This document shows, in pieces, positions 21,598 to 32,508 of a stretch of DNA of 64,000 nt. Position numbers and translations under genes: made by a program. This DNA is from Meconema thalassinum (Eukaryota; Arthropoda; Insecta; Orthoptera; Tettigoniidae), in the NCBI GenBank assembly GCA_946902985.2, contig OX336393.1, positions 137,048,533 through 137,112,532 on the forward strand, given 5' to 3'. Each line of letters opens with the position of its first letter. The stretch's first letter is position 1. Under the pieces are notes generated by a model. The model saw nothing but the letters and a program-made list of their open reading frames with translations. It made no database searches and was not told the origin of the DNA.

Positions 21598-21977
21598 AGC
21601 TTCTATGCCCAAGATTGCGGGTTCAAACCCGGCCGAAGTCATCGGATTTTTTTATGAGTGTTAAAATCCTTTAGTATGCCTTCCTTCGGAGGGGAAGTAA
21701 AGCCGGCGAAGCCGGCGGTCCATGTCATAGATTTATGGCATGTAAAAGAAACTTCCACTAATTAAACTTGTGTGCAGCCTAATTTCTTGGTTAGAATTCA
21801 TTGAAACGCTCTATCAAAGTTCCAACGTTCACCACTAGGTGTCACTGACATCTGGTGGCGAAAGTTGGAACTACTTGAAATTGAACGGAACTTATAATTC
21901 ACCCCATGGGTGACCGCTTAAAGCAGCTGCAGCTTCTGGCGAGTCGAACATGTCCCCGGACACTCCCGGCACTAAAA
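21598..21977 (+). mobile_element. SINE-A with the SINE-B-type tail, 5'-truncated
   Basis: It starts within the tRNA head (agcttctatgcccaag), keeps GGGTTCAAACCC and the body, and ends in 'gcagctgcagcttctggcgag...cactcccggcactaaaa' instead of the (ccaa)n tail. That tail is the reverse complement of the first 100 bp of SINE-B copies. Confidence 0.85.
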
Positions 21978-22947
21978 TCCTTAAGCTAAATAAAGAAATA
22001 ATGTACGCAAATTGATATTCTTTGATCCAAATTCACAACGCGGTGTGATGAATTTTCTTGTTATTCCGCCATGCTTGTTTACATCACAGATGAACTCCAG
22101 CTGTAGAGGACAGACGTCTACAAAATGCTCTGTTAGTTACTTTTGGAAACAAAAAGTACAAACTCAAGTAGTGCTGCATAATGCCCAATAGATGGCAGGA
22201 CATACCAGAGATAGACTCGGCACTTGAAAATGAATGGGTAATATGAAACAAAAAGAGTTCTTGTGCAACGTTTATAGACGGGCGAAGCACTCAACGGGTT
22301 AAAAGAACTTCATCTCATGATGTTCGCCTGAGAAACGAAATATATCACACAAGCAGAGTTGGGGAGTAACGCATTGCTTATAACGCATTTCCTAGTAACC
22401 GTTATTTTTACAGTGTTCAGAGGGTAACTACATTATTAATTCAGTTACGGTAATGCTGCTACTTTTAATAGTAACTATGTAACGAAAATAGTTGTTAATT
22501 TTTCAAGATTTCTAATTTAATTTTGGTTTATATTCACTTCTATTTTGAAATAAATTATATTTTTTAAAGAAATGTTATTAACATTTCTTCCCCGAAGAAA
22601 CTTAAGTATTCAAGTACGTGTTTAAAATTACCGCTTATCCAAGTCTGGCTTTTTACCTAGGACTAAAGAAAGAATAACTAATCTTATCCCTTTAATTGGC
22701 AGTGTTTTGGAGGAGATACTGGGATTCTTGATCAGGCACCTGGACCTCTGATCAGTCTCATTAGAATAAGGTTAGACAAGGATTTGAAAAAAATGTGATC
22801 ATTGGGAAAGTCAGGGTATAACAAGTTTTAATTTTATCCATACGAGAACACACTAACAGTTTGTTATCAACTCTTAGTGTGTTGATTGTAGTCAATTAGT
22901 CATTTGTACTTTGTTTGATATATTTTTTCTTAGAATGATTCATGTTT
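21978..22947. other. no gene; possible hAT terminus at about 22353
   Basis: 'cagagttggggagtaacgc' at about 22353 resembles one end of certain hAT elements, but no matching opposite end was found. The sequence near 22735-22820 resembles 405-480, an unnamed repeat. Confidence 0.35.
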
Positions 22948-23290
22948 TTTTTAGCGCATGGCTTTTAGTGGCCGGAGTGGCCGAGGACATGTTCGGCTCG
23001 CTATAGTTTGTAGCTGCTTCTATGCGGACATTCATAGGGTGAGCTACAAGTACCGCCACGTATAGAGGGTTGTCTGGGGAGGAAAGTGTGAATGTTAGGA
23101 CGAGGCCTTGGAAGGTAGCGGATGTGGCCTATAGTTAGGGACCAACCCCGGTATTTGCCTGGAAGGAAGATGGGAAACCACAGAAGACCATGTTCAAGGT
23201 TGCCGGCGGGGGGATTCAAACTTCCTCGCCTCCTGGATGTGAGCGACTGCCTGCAGCCACACCGTAACGACCACGGCTAGCTTACCCGGT
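22948..23290 (-). mobile_element. SINE-B
   Basis: Same order as the other two copies: T-run (A-tail on the minus strand), shared tail block, then the tRNA-like head reaching 23290. No TSD could be fixed. Confidence 0.85.
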
Positions 23291-23523
23291 TGAAAATTAG
23301 TAATCACTGCACGATAAAATATTAGCTTAAACGCATTTGGATGATGATTGGCCAAGTGCAATAAGTGACTCACGGCCGGCCCTAATCCCCTGCCGTTTTG
23401 TGTGCAATTGGACATTGTACCTGGCTACGGGCTCAGATTGCTAGGAGTATAATTCTAACAATGGCACATGTTATATAAGTAGAGCCCTGCGCGGATAAAC
23501 AAAACGTTATCCGTATCCGCACG

Positions 23524-24155
23524 TTGTTGTTGTTTTAGTCTTCAGTCTTTTGACTGGTTTGATGCAGCCCTCCATGCCTCCCTGTCCTGAGCTAATCGTC
23601 TCATCTCTACATAGCTACCACGCCCTACATCCGACGCAATCTGTTTAACATATTATAATCTTGGTCTACCCCTACGGTTATTGTCCTCGACCCTTCTTTC
23701 CATAACTAAGCTTGCTATTCCTGGGGGTCTTAGTATGTGTCCTACCAACCTATCTCTTTTCTTCATTAGCAGTCGCCAGAAACATCTATCCTCTCCCACT
23801 CGTCTTAGTACCTCTTCGTTTGTAACCCTATCTACCCATCTGATCTTCATCATTCTCCTGTAACACTACATTTCAAATGCATCAATTCTCCTCTTTTCTG
23901 CTGCACCAATAGTCCAAGTTTCACTTCAATAGAGCACCACGCTCCAGACAAAGGCTTTCAAAACTGACTTTCTAATACCTAAATCTATATTCGATGTCAA
24001 CAGATTCCTTTTATGTAGAAATGCTTTCCTTGCCTGAGCCAACCTACTTTTTATATCTTCTTTGCGTTGTCCATCACTGGTTATTTTGCTTCCTAAGTAA
24101 CAGAAGTCTCCTACTTACTTTACCTTTTCACCTGCCAATTTGATGTCCATATAGG
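23524..24155 (-). pseudogene. non-LTR retrotransposon RT C-terminus
   Basis: The frame 23853-23653 reads MMKIRWVDRVTNEEVLRRVG and ...RDRLVGHILRP..., followed by RRVEDNNRRGRPRL. These are typical of the post-RT region of insect LINEs. Upstream frames have many stops. The 3' end is a (TTG)n-type tail (ttgttgttgtt on the plus strand). It is head-to-head with the next fragment. Confidence 0.85.
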
Positions 24156-24164
24156 CCAGAAGTT

Positions 24165-24661
24165 CTTTCATGAAAATGACAAAAGTTTTGACCAGCCGTG
24201 ATTTAAGTCTGTCATTACGCACCCGACTGCTTCGATGCTACGTTTTTAGTGCCCTGCTCTATGGAGTTGAATCATGGACACTTACCGAGGTTTTAAGTAA
24301 GAAACTGATAGCATTTGAAATGTGGACGTATCGCAGGATTTTAAGGATATCATGGACAGCTAAGCTCACAAATGTGGAAGTACTGCGGCGTATGAACAAA
24401 GACTTGGAAATTCTCAGTATCATCAAAAGGAGAAAACTTTAATACTTTGGTCATTTCATGCGCAACAACAAATACCACCTCTTTCAATTAATTATCCAAG
24501 GAAGATTGATGGCATTAGGGGTTCAGGACGCAGACGAATATCCTGGCTAAAGAACTTATGCCAGTGGTTTGGACTTAATACAGTGACACTGTTTAGAACA
24601 GCTATGGACAAACAGCAGATCATGCTACTGATCGCCAATGTTCTTGGAGGACGAGCCACTT
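24165..24661 (+). pseudogene. non-LTR retrotransposon RT C-terminus
   Basis: The frame 24170-24442 reads SLRTRLLRCYVFSALLYGVE and YRRILRISWTAKLTNVEVLR. After frameshifts the sequence ends ...RRRISWLKNLCQWFG... and NVLGGRAT-stop at about 24660, the usual end of this LINE ORF. The 3' tail continues as (GAA)n. Confidence 0.88.
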
Positions 24662-24700
24662 GAAGAAGAAGAAGAAGAAGAAGAAGAAGAAGAAGAAGAA

Positions 24701-24745
<45 letters not shown>
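24662..24745 (+). repeat. (GAA)n(GAT)n LINE tail microsatellite
   Basis: It starts directly at the LINE stop codon, so it is the expanded 3' tail of the element at 24165-24661. Confidence 0.95.
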
Positions 24746-25247
24746 ATAGGTTTCTGATTTATTTCAGCTGCATTCCAATATTTTTGTTTTACATGTATTA
24801 ATTTCCATCATGAATTCCTTCCGAATCTACTGACATCGTTAATTAGATAAAGTATTAAACAACAAATTTGGATATTTGAGGATAAAATCGTTCCCTTAGG
24901 TTAAGTATGTCATGTGCCACGTTAAGAATGAATGTTATACAGCCAGAATTGCAACCCTTTTCAGTTTGGAGTGTTAATTATGTCTAATGACATAATTTGA
25001 ATGAGATTAGCGTAACTCATCGTCTTACATTTGTCATGAAAAAAATATAACGAAAAAAATATATAATTTCATGAACATCTGGGTCCTAGTAATGATATTC
25101 AACAAGTTCGGATTGTATTCTAAAAGCTACCCCCAAATTTACACCAAACATTATCCGCTATCCAGAGCTTTAGTTATAAATCAGTTTCCACCCACACCCA
25201 TGTGCATTGAGTTGATGATGAAGATGATGCAAGACCCTAAATGAAAA
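24746..25247. other. no recognised feature
   Basis: AT-rich. 25180-25245 faintly resembles the SINE tail type (ttgatgatgaagatgatg...). Confidence 0.35.
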
Positions 25248-25382
25248 CGAGAAGTACCGTGACTAACTAAAGAGCCTACTTTTCTTAAAATTTAAGATTC
25301 ATGCCAATCTATATGGACCTATCTAGAATAATGACAAAATTAAGTTGGTAATATCGAAATTTCTAAATAGTTCGAAATATAC

Positions 25383-28104
25383 TGAACCCTTCAGAATAGC
25401 AGTGTCTATATATAAGAAATCTTAATCAAGGGGTCGCGCTCAGTTCCTAGTGTGATGTTTACGTTCGCCAAACAACGTGCTCTACTGAGGTAAGGGTCAT
25501 AGGATTAAAACTATAATTAAGAAAGAAAGGTGACAAGATGTAAAATAATAACATGATTTAATGACTAATAGTGCATAAAAAGAATATAAACAACAATAAT
25601 AAAAAATCCTCCCTGAATTTTCCCATGACAGGACTATCTATCAATGCTGAGGAGTCAGACGGATCTCCCCTTTATTAAAATGTGGATCCTGGTTCCACTA
25701 ACTTGCAATTTGGATTTTATGTACGCGTAATGACTAACTACGAGGAATGAGTACTTTGGATGACTGTTCGTTTACAGCGGGTTAACAGCCACGATGCTTA
25801 CGAACAATCATCTCGTAAATCAACGTTTACGGATATGGGACATGACACTAATAAAAACCCTTAAAAATGCAATGCTGACACACACACTAAAAATCTACTA
25901 TTTACAGGAATCTCTCTCGAGACCCTCATTTAGCGCGATGACGCACTGGACAAAATGAGCTGCCAACTCCGGCCAATTGCTCAATACACAAACAAGGAAA
26001 TACAGCATCGCACGTGACTTCACGGGTCACTGATATGGAATATAAACATGGAATAAACCAACAACAACAAAAGCCTGACCGGCTGAGATTACTTTATATG
26101 AACAAAACTGCATGTTAAGCTAACGCTTCGGAGATTATCGTGATTCGTAGGCAACTCCCATTTATTTAAACAAATTTTTATCATTGATCAGTTCTTAATT
26201 CTGTATTTCAAGTAATTACGGAGCCAAACAAGCACTCTCCACTAATGACCTCGCTAGCAACCTTCAGTCCGTCTTGTGAAACAGCTCCCCTTTCCTCAAT
26301 ACCTGTCATTGTCCCAACTCCAGTGTGTAAAAATAACTGACCAGCTGTGCCGTTATCTCAAAGAATCAACAGCAACAAATCTCAACCACCTCAGCATATG
26401 GTCAGACATTAATCAAAATATCCACAATTGCCCTCGCAAGGTCACAATATGGATTTGGCACCAAGCTGACAGAAATCAGTCTAAGCTGAAATTCCCGCTT
26501 GTAATGACCACAAAATACACACACTCACACATCTGGGAATGACATTACGTTTTTCACACAGGTCGGCTGAATAGGTGCTCGCAAACTATTAAAAAAAATA
26601 TTAAAACCTACGATAGAGCTGACTGCTCTTCGTCACAAATCACATTGCTCCAAAGGCAATAATCTCACTGAATCTGATCAATAATAAACCTAAAAAAATT
26701 AATTACCCTCCAATCTACTGTATAATTATATTACTTCAGTCCTACTTCTGAAACACAACATATCTCCGAGAGACGTTTTTTAACCGCATTGCGTAACATA
26801 TGCAAACACGGTCGTCCACATAGCTACGTTAGTTAAAACAACAAACAAAAACAAGAACCTTCCACTAATAACATATGCGAGCTGTTTCCATGCAAAAGGT
26901 GTGTCAGACCAAAACTAAATATACTACGATAATCACACAAGCAAATTATTTACAAAAATATGTCCCATACACCATAAGTTAATCTATCAGATAATAAGAA
27001 TATTATTCTGTACTAATCCTAGGCCAGTCACCCGTCAAAGAACATCAGCAGCCATCTCCCAACTGGATGCTTCTTAGCTCATCTCAGCCATCTGAATGGA
27101 GTGTTGATAGTTTCAAACTTCTTCCAGGATAGGCGATGTCATCTCTCGTGCTGATTCAAAAAGTTAAATTATTATACACTTGATATCTGACTACTAAATT
27201 CGCCGTTTCAGGTACTACTTTCCCCGGAACTGTCTGTTGGCGAATTGTCGAAGATACTGCCCCTACAAAATATAGTACTGTGACTATCTATCACTGAATT
27301 TAACACATTTATTAATAATTTCTGTGCCCTCATGACACGCAAAAGTATAAGTGTCTACGTCCTTAGACGCGCAAAATGTAAAGTAACCTGTGTCCTCGAC
27401 ACCCAAAATATAATAGCTTCCGTCCTCAGACGAACAAAAGTAATAAGCAATGTCTTGGCTCTTCACGCCACTTATAAATGAACCGGCCCTAGGTATTGAT
27501 AGAGGGGGAAATTATATAAAAATTTCACAAAATAATAGTGGTACAGGAATGAAATAAATATCATTGAACTCGAAAAATAGCGCAGGTCAAGAATATGCCC
27601 ATTAATCCTAGAATCGATCGTAGAGATGTTGTCTAGCCGATCTCCCGCGTTAATGCTAGCCATAGCGTGCCCCAGCTAGACTTGCCACGCTGGTAAGCAT
27701 TCTTCTCCCATTGGTTCCACATTTTCTGTAACTTGGCGGTTTTTATCAGACCTTGGCCTAGTAGGAGTGTCTAGTATTTTCATCAGTCACTCACGTTACT
27801 GCATCATATTTTTTCTAGGCGCGAATATTACAATGAACATACCAGAAGCGTGTCTCACTACGCGTCCTTTCTATTTTGAGGTGGCCACCACCTGTCCTTC
27901 TGAATCATTGCTATGGTCTTTCTTTTCACAATCCTAAGTATTTAGCCTTTTGTCAAACTGCTGCAGGTATGTCCCCAATGTCTCCGACAAATGCTTGAAA
28001 TTTCCTCATCTCCGTCTGGCTATTTTCAAGATGCTGGTGGAAATATTTATTAATTGAAGAAATAAAACATCGAATCATTTATCCATCAGAGGGTAAAGGG
28101 TTCA
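25383..28104 (-). mobile_element. TG...CA element, copy 2 (2722 bp; possible solo LTR)
   Basis: It starts TGAACCCTT and ends AAGGGTTCA, with a 4-bp TSD ATAC at 25379-25382 and 28105-28108. The uninterrupted site gaaatATACctggc survives in reverse at about 41610-41625. The left end also shares AATAGCA with copy 1 (7195-9831), which is similar in length. CCAAT-like sequence on the minus strand lies near 27710. A 60-aa minus frame at 27466-27284 reflects four degenerate ~30-bp repeats, not a gene. Confidence 0.8.
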
Positions 28105-28976
28105 ATACCTGGCATAATGTTGCCTAATAGAGCACTACAGTTGGCAGCCCTGGTGACTGAATATATTATTAGTTCGATCTCTTAAGGTACAGAATACAAA
28201 ATTTGGTTGAAGTCCAGTGGATAGCATGGACGTTACATGCAATTAGACATTGGATCTATCAGCGCGCGTAAAATCCTGTTGGCAACAATGTCATGCATGT
28301 GTTGGTCAGAAATAATCTGAAATATTATGATCTATTGTTCTGCCAATTTTGGATGAAATCCATTTATTAGTATAGAAATTACATGTATTTTAAAATTGAA
28401 CCTATCAGCAGACTTAGAATCATGTTGGCGGCCCTGAGGTATATTAGTTACTCCAGATTAATCTAGAATGTCAGATACTATACGTGTGCAAAGTTTAGAG
28501 CTGTTGGCTTGCGTACTTTCTGATATATTCATATTAGGGTAAAAAAATAGAGACAGCATTTATTAACAGTTGGCAGCCCTGGTTGCTGTTAAGAATATGC
28601 ATAGTCATTTATGTTATGGTAAACATAGCACATACGAAAATTGGTTGAAATCAAATTGATAGGTCCAATTTTTAAATGCATATAACTTCTACACTATCAG
28701 CAGGCTTAGAATCACGTTGGCAACACTGTCATGTATGGCCTCCTAGAAATTGAACTGAAATATTGTTATATATATGTGTGCCAATTTTGGAATATCTCCC
28801 ATGTATACCTTCCATGATATCCTACATGGAGCTCAAATTTCAATTGCAATTTTTCAGCAGTTGGCCGCACTGACATCATTTTAAAATATGGCCTTGAGAT
28901 ATTGAGGTATAGATATTTACTCCTTCCAAATTTGGATTCGATTGTTGCAGCCGTTTAGGAATTGATAGGGGAGGGG

Positions 28977-29036
28977 GACACATACACAGACAGACAGACA
29001 GACAGACAGACAGAAGGACAGACAGACACACACACA
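28977..29036. repeat. CAGA/CA microsatellite
   Basis: Microsatellite module of TAGCC copy 2, about 65 bp before its 3' terminus. Confidence 0.95.
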
Positions 29037-29101
29037 TTTTCCCGGATCGATCTCATAAGTCTACTTTCTCCTCATTTTTGCAAATTGTGAAAAATAGGCT
29101 A

Positions 29102-29454
29102 ACAACGATCCATATTACGATGGAAAGTAGTCTAATGTTGCGTGAGATTCGTTAACCTTATGAACGTCATTGCTGCCAGGCATAATAATGGATATGCTCA
29201 ATGCAGTATTTCTGACAAACGATGCAAACAGCAATGAAGCGCCCGCTGGTCACGGTCCACAAATAGAACTTTTATCTATAAAAACACAAAGAGTCATTGT
29301 GTTAACTGTACGATGAATTAAGTTTCCACTAATTCGTCACTGTCATCTGGAAATTGCCAACGCAGCAATAAAGAGATGAAATAACGTTTTTACTATCAAG
29401 TTATTAAGACCCGTTTGAAATAGATCTGAATGTATTGGAAGTAAGGCGCTTTCT
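29102..29454. other. no recognised feature
   Basis: Nothing supportable. Confidence 0.4.
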
Positions 29455-29687
29455 GACCCTCAACCTCGTGAGGCAAAACTGAGAAGAGGTGGGTTCGATT
29501 ACCACCTCAGCCATCCTGGAAGTGGTTTTCCGTGGTTTCCCTACATCTACTCTAGGCAAGTGCTGGGATGGTTCCTTTCTAAAAGCCGCGGCCACTTCCA
29601 TTCCCAATCCTCATCTGAAATATAATACACACACTACTACAGACACCACAATAACAGAGCTTACCAGATAAATTGTTTCTACACACA

Positions 29688-29726
<39 letters not shown>

Positions 29727-29790
29727 GCACACGGGGCTGATGACCACGATGTCCAAGCCCCGTCAATTGAAACATCTACTACTTCAACCA
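29455..29790 (+). mobile_element. SINE-I, 5'-truncated, with CA microsatellite
   Basis: 'cctcgtgaggcaaaactgagaagaggtgggttcgatt...cctcagccatcc' matches the second tRNA-like unit seen at 35455-35912 and 42415-42710. The 3' part carries the shared tail (acacggggctgatgaccacgatgtcc) with a CA expansion at about 29682-29725. Confidence 0.75.
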
Positions 29791-30136
29791 ACCCCACCAT
29801 TTGTTAGAAAAGTGTGTTAATGTATAAATAAAATCATGCTAAGATTATTTCAGAGAATAGGGTGATAATAATCGTCACTCTTGTGTTGAACGACTGAAGA
29901 TTAATTCTGTCAAATTGTATACTCCATAATTCATTTCTTTTTAAATCAATGTATTCTTATTAAATGCTATATGTGTTAAACAATAGCCTATGTTTAGCTT
30001 AGACAAATTCGTAACCTTAAAATAATGGAAGCATTAAGAATTTAAATTAAATTAAATATTTCAGAGATTACAAAGGTGGGGATGGAGAGGTTACAAAGGG
30101 TGGTATGTTTCTTTCAGCAAGAGAACTTCATCAGGT
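29791..30136. other. no recognised feature
   Basis: AT-rich, without a gene. Confidence 0.4.
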
Positions 30137-30146
30137 CCAATTTAAT

Positions 30147-30702
30147 CATAATAAATGATGCTAATGCCGGCCCCGTGGTGTTGGGGATAGCGCGCTTGCC
30201 TCTCACCCGGAGGCCCCGGGTTCGATCCCCGGCTCCGTCACGGATTTTAAAACTGACGTGAGGGTTGGAACGGGGTGCACTCAGCCTCGTGAGGACAATT
30301 GAGTAGCTGTCTGACAGTGAGACAGCGCCCCGATCACGAATACCAAGATTAACGGCCGAGGGGACCCGACGCGCTGATCACGCGTCACCCCAATATCTGC
30401 AGGCCAAATGGCTGGGCAGCGGTCGCTTGGTCGGCCTTAGCCCGTCATGGGCTGTATAGTGCCAGGGGTTGACTTGAAATGATGCTATTGGTTTTACGTC
30501 CCTTTTAACTACTGCGGCGTTTAGAGACGCCGGGGTGCCGGAATTTTGACCCTGAAAGGGATCTTTAACTTGCCAGTAGATCTACTGACACGGCTCCCTC
30601 GCATTTGTGCACTCTCAAATGCCAACTGGCTGCGCCAGGATTCGATCCTGAGACCTTGGTAACAGCAGGCAAGAACTTTACCACTGAGCCATGCATCCAG
30701 CC
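30147..30702 (-). mobile_element. SINE-G, full length, split by SINE-F
   Basis: The TSD ccaatttaat lies at 30137-30146 and 30703-30712. Minus-strand head 'tggctcagtggtaaagttc' with B box GGATCGAATCCTGG, tail 'gggacgtaaaaccaatagc'. The SINE-F insertion at 30164-30476 lies in its tail. Without it the copy is about 232 bp. Confidence 0.9.
30164..30476 (+). mobile_element. SINE-F, full length (313 bp), 11-bp TSD
   Basis: Head 'gccggccccgtggtgttggg', B box GGGTTCGATCCCCGG, body 'cctcgtgaggacaattgag', end 'gggctgtatagtgccaggggtt'. TSD aaatgatgcta at 30153-30163 and 30477-30487. A second copy is at 55889-56198. Confidence 0.93.
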
Positions 30703-30859
30703 CCAATTTAATGAAATCAATCATGTATATAAGTCAACAAACTAGCACTACTAACCACTACAAGTTGGAGTGGGGTCACAAGGAATGACATATTTCTTTG
30801 AGCAAGCGAAGATCATTAGATACGGTATACTCAAATCAATCATGTATACAAGACAACAA

Positions 30860-31366
30860 GGCGGCTTCGGTGGCGTAGTTGATAGCATGCTGAGCTTCTA
30901 TGCCCAAGATCGTGGGTTCAAACCCGGCCGAAGTCGTCGGATTTTTTAAGAGCGTTAAAATTCCCTCAGTATGCCTTCCTTCAGAGGGGAAGTAAAGCCA
31001 GCGGTCCCATGTCATAGATTTATGGCATGAAAAAGAACCTTCCACTAAGTGGAAGCTAAAATTTGTAGTTTTGTTTGATAACGCTATATTAGTTCCAACG
31101 TTCGCCGCCAGGTACTGACTGCGATGGCATTTAGTAGCCACGTCAAGAGCTAGGTGTCGTGGACGGTAGCATTTGGTAGCAAAAGTAGGAACTACTTAGA
31201 AAAATTAATCGTCTGCAGTCCTTCTACCTGAACCACAGATAACACACACACTAATGCAGCCATCACAATTAACACGGGTTATCAGACAGATTCTACACAC
31301 ACCCAAGTACATGGGGCTACATGACCGCGTTGTTGCAGCCCCTAAACTAAGGAACCAACAAACCAA
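30860..31366 (+). mobile_element. SINE-A, near full length
   Basis: Complete tRNA head (ggcggcttcggtggcgtag, GGGTTCAAACCC), body and (ccaa)-type tail. The flanks agacaacaag and agacaaaaaa suggest a decayed TSD. Confidence 0.9.
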
Positions 31367-31424
31367 CTACAGTAGACAAAAAAACATAATGCTACCAACA
31401 TAGTCCCGAATCTCCACTAATTCG

Positions 31425-31570
31425 CGAGGGAAAAAAGGAAGCATGTAGTTCTAGGTGACAGTTAATCTCGCGATCATGGATTCCGAAACACAGGACGTGA
31501 TATTTCACTTTGAAAATCTCACATGCATTGACCGGGAATCGAACGTGGTCCACCTTTGTGAGAGAGTGAG
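31425..31570 (-). mobile_element. SINE-K fragment
   Basis: 'caggacgtgatatttcac...tctcacatgcattgaccgggaatcgaac' matches 51725-51885. On the minus strand the last part is a B-box-like GTTCGATTCCCGG. Confidence 0.6.
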
Positions 31571-31782
31571 AGAAATGTACATGCACTTACTGTACATAGA
31601 ATATTGTATTTGAAACATCAAGAAGGCCGAGACCTGACACATTCTCTTTGAAACTCGAGATATTAAAAAGAGAAAAGAGATACAGATTGTTGATTTAGGA
31701 GATGATTGTTAAATGTAACCAGAGTAAAGATAACGAGTGTTCATGTTTGTAAGGCAGATAAATAAGTGAACGGTTATAAACT

Positions 31783-31845
31783 TGGGCCGATAACCTAGCT
31801 GTTATGCCCCTTAAAACAACAATTATCATCATCATGATTATAAAC
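31783..31845 (+). mobile_element. LINE 3'-end fragment
   Basis: 'ggccgataacctagctgttatgccccttaaaacaacaa' followed by (TCA)n is the same 3' terminus as at 37260-37318, reduced here to the last 60 bp. Confidence 0.65.
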
Positions 31846-31858
31846 AAAAGAAGACAAA

Positions 31859-32260
31859 AGAGCTGAGAGTGAACTCGACAGTACAGGCTGGCTTTACTGT
31901 GGGTGGAGTAGATATAGAACAGGTGGATTCATTTGTTTACTTGGGAAGTGTGGTAACGAGAAGTGGAGGGGCTGAGGAGGACGTTAAGAGCAGAATAAGA
32001 AAGGCAAATGGGGCTTTTGTGCAGCTCTATCCAGTCTGGAGAAACCGTAACGTATCCAGGAAGACGAAAATCAGACTTTTTAATACCAATGTGAAAGCTG
32101 TCCTATTGTATGTATGTGAAACATGGAAAGTTACCTATCCTATCAGCCACTAACTTCGAGTATTCATCAATCGTTGTCTGCGTCGAATGCTGGGTATACG
32201 ATGGCCAGATATAATCCCAAACGAAGAGCTGTGGAAAAGGGCTAACCAGCAACCTATAAT
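31859..32260 (+). pseudogene. non-LTR retrotransposon RT C-terminal fragment
   Basis: The frame 31869-32153 contains DSFVYLGSVVTRSGGAEEDV, KSRIRKANGAFVQLYPVWRN and KIRLFNTNVKAVLLYVCETW, the conserved post-RT block of a widespread insect LINE. A frameshift near 32140 leads into INRCLRRMLGIRWPDIIPNE. It is truncated at both ends. Confidence 0.85.
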
Positions 32261-32508
32261 AATAATAAACAATAAAATTAGCCTATATACATCCCGTTAG
32301 GGCAAAGGCCTCCTGTTTGCACAGGGACGTGCTCGTGATTAGGCTCCGAAGGTGAGAATCCTTGGGTGCTTTTGTCTTGTTGCACTCACTGTCATTGTCT
32401 TTCTGTCCTGTTTGGTGCATGTTGATTCCTGTTTGGTTCCAACTGTCTCCATGCTTCCCTGTCTCTTGCCACTCTCGACCATTGGTTTCCCGCTTTAGCT
32501 TTAAAGTA

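Larger units (their letters stand above)
25248..29101 (+). mobile_element. TAGCC-family element, copy 2 (5'-truncated)
   Basis: 25249-25382 and 28105-29101 are together colinear with the reverse complement of 40365-41745. The 3' half has degenerate units marked by 'ttggcagccctg', then 'gaattgatagggg', a CAGA microsatellite (28977-29036), 'tctcataag' and the terminal ...AATAGGCTA. It is interrupted by the 2722-bp element at 25383-28104. Confidence 0.75.

Noticed and set aside
22353..22500. hAT-like repeat with 'gtaacg' motifs
   Set aside because: Only one possible end is visible; mentioned in the region note only.
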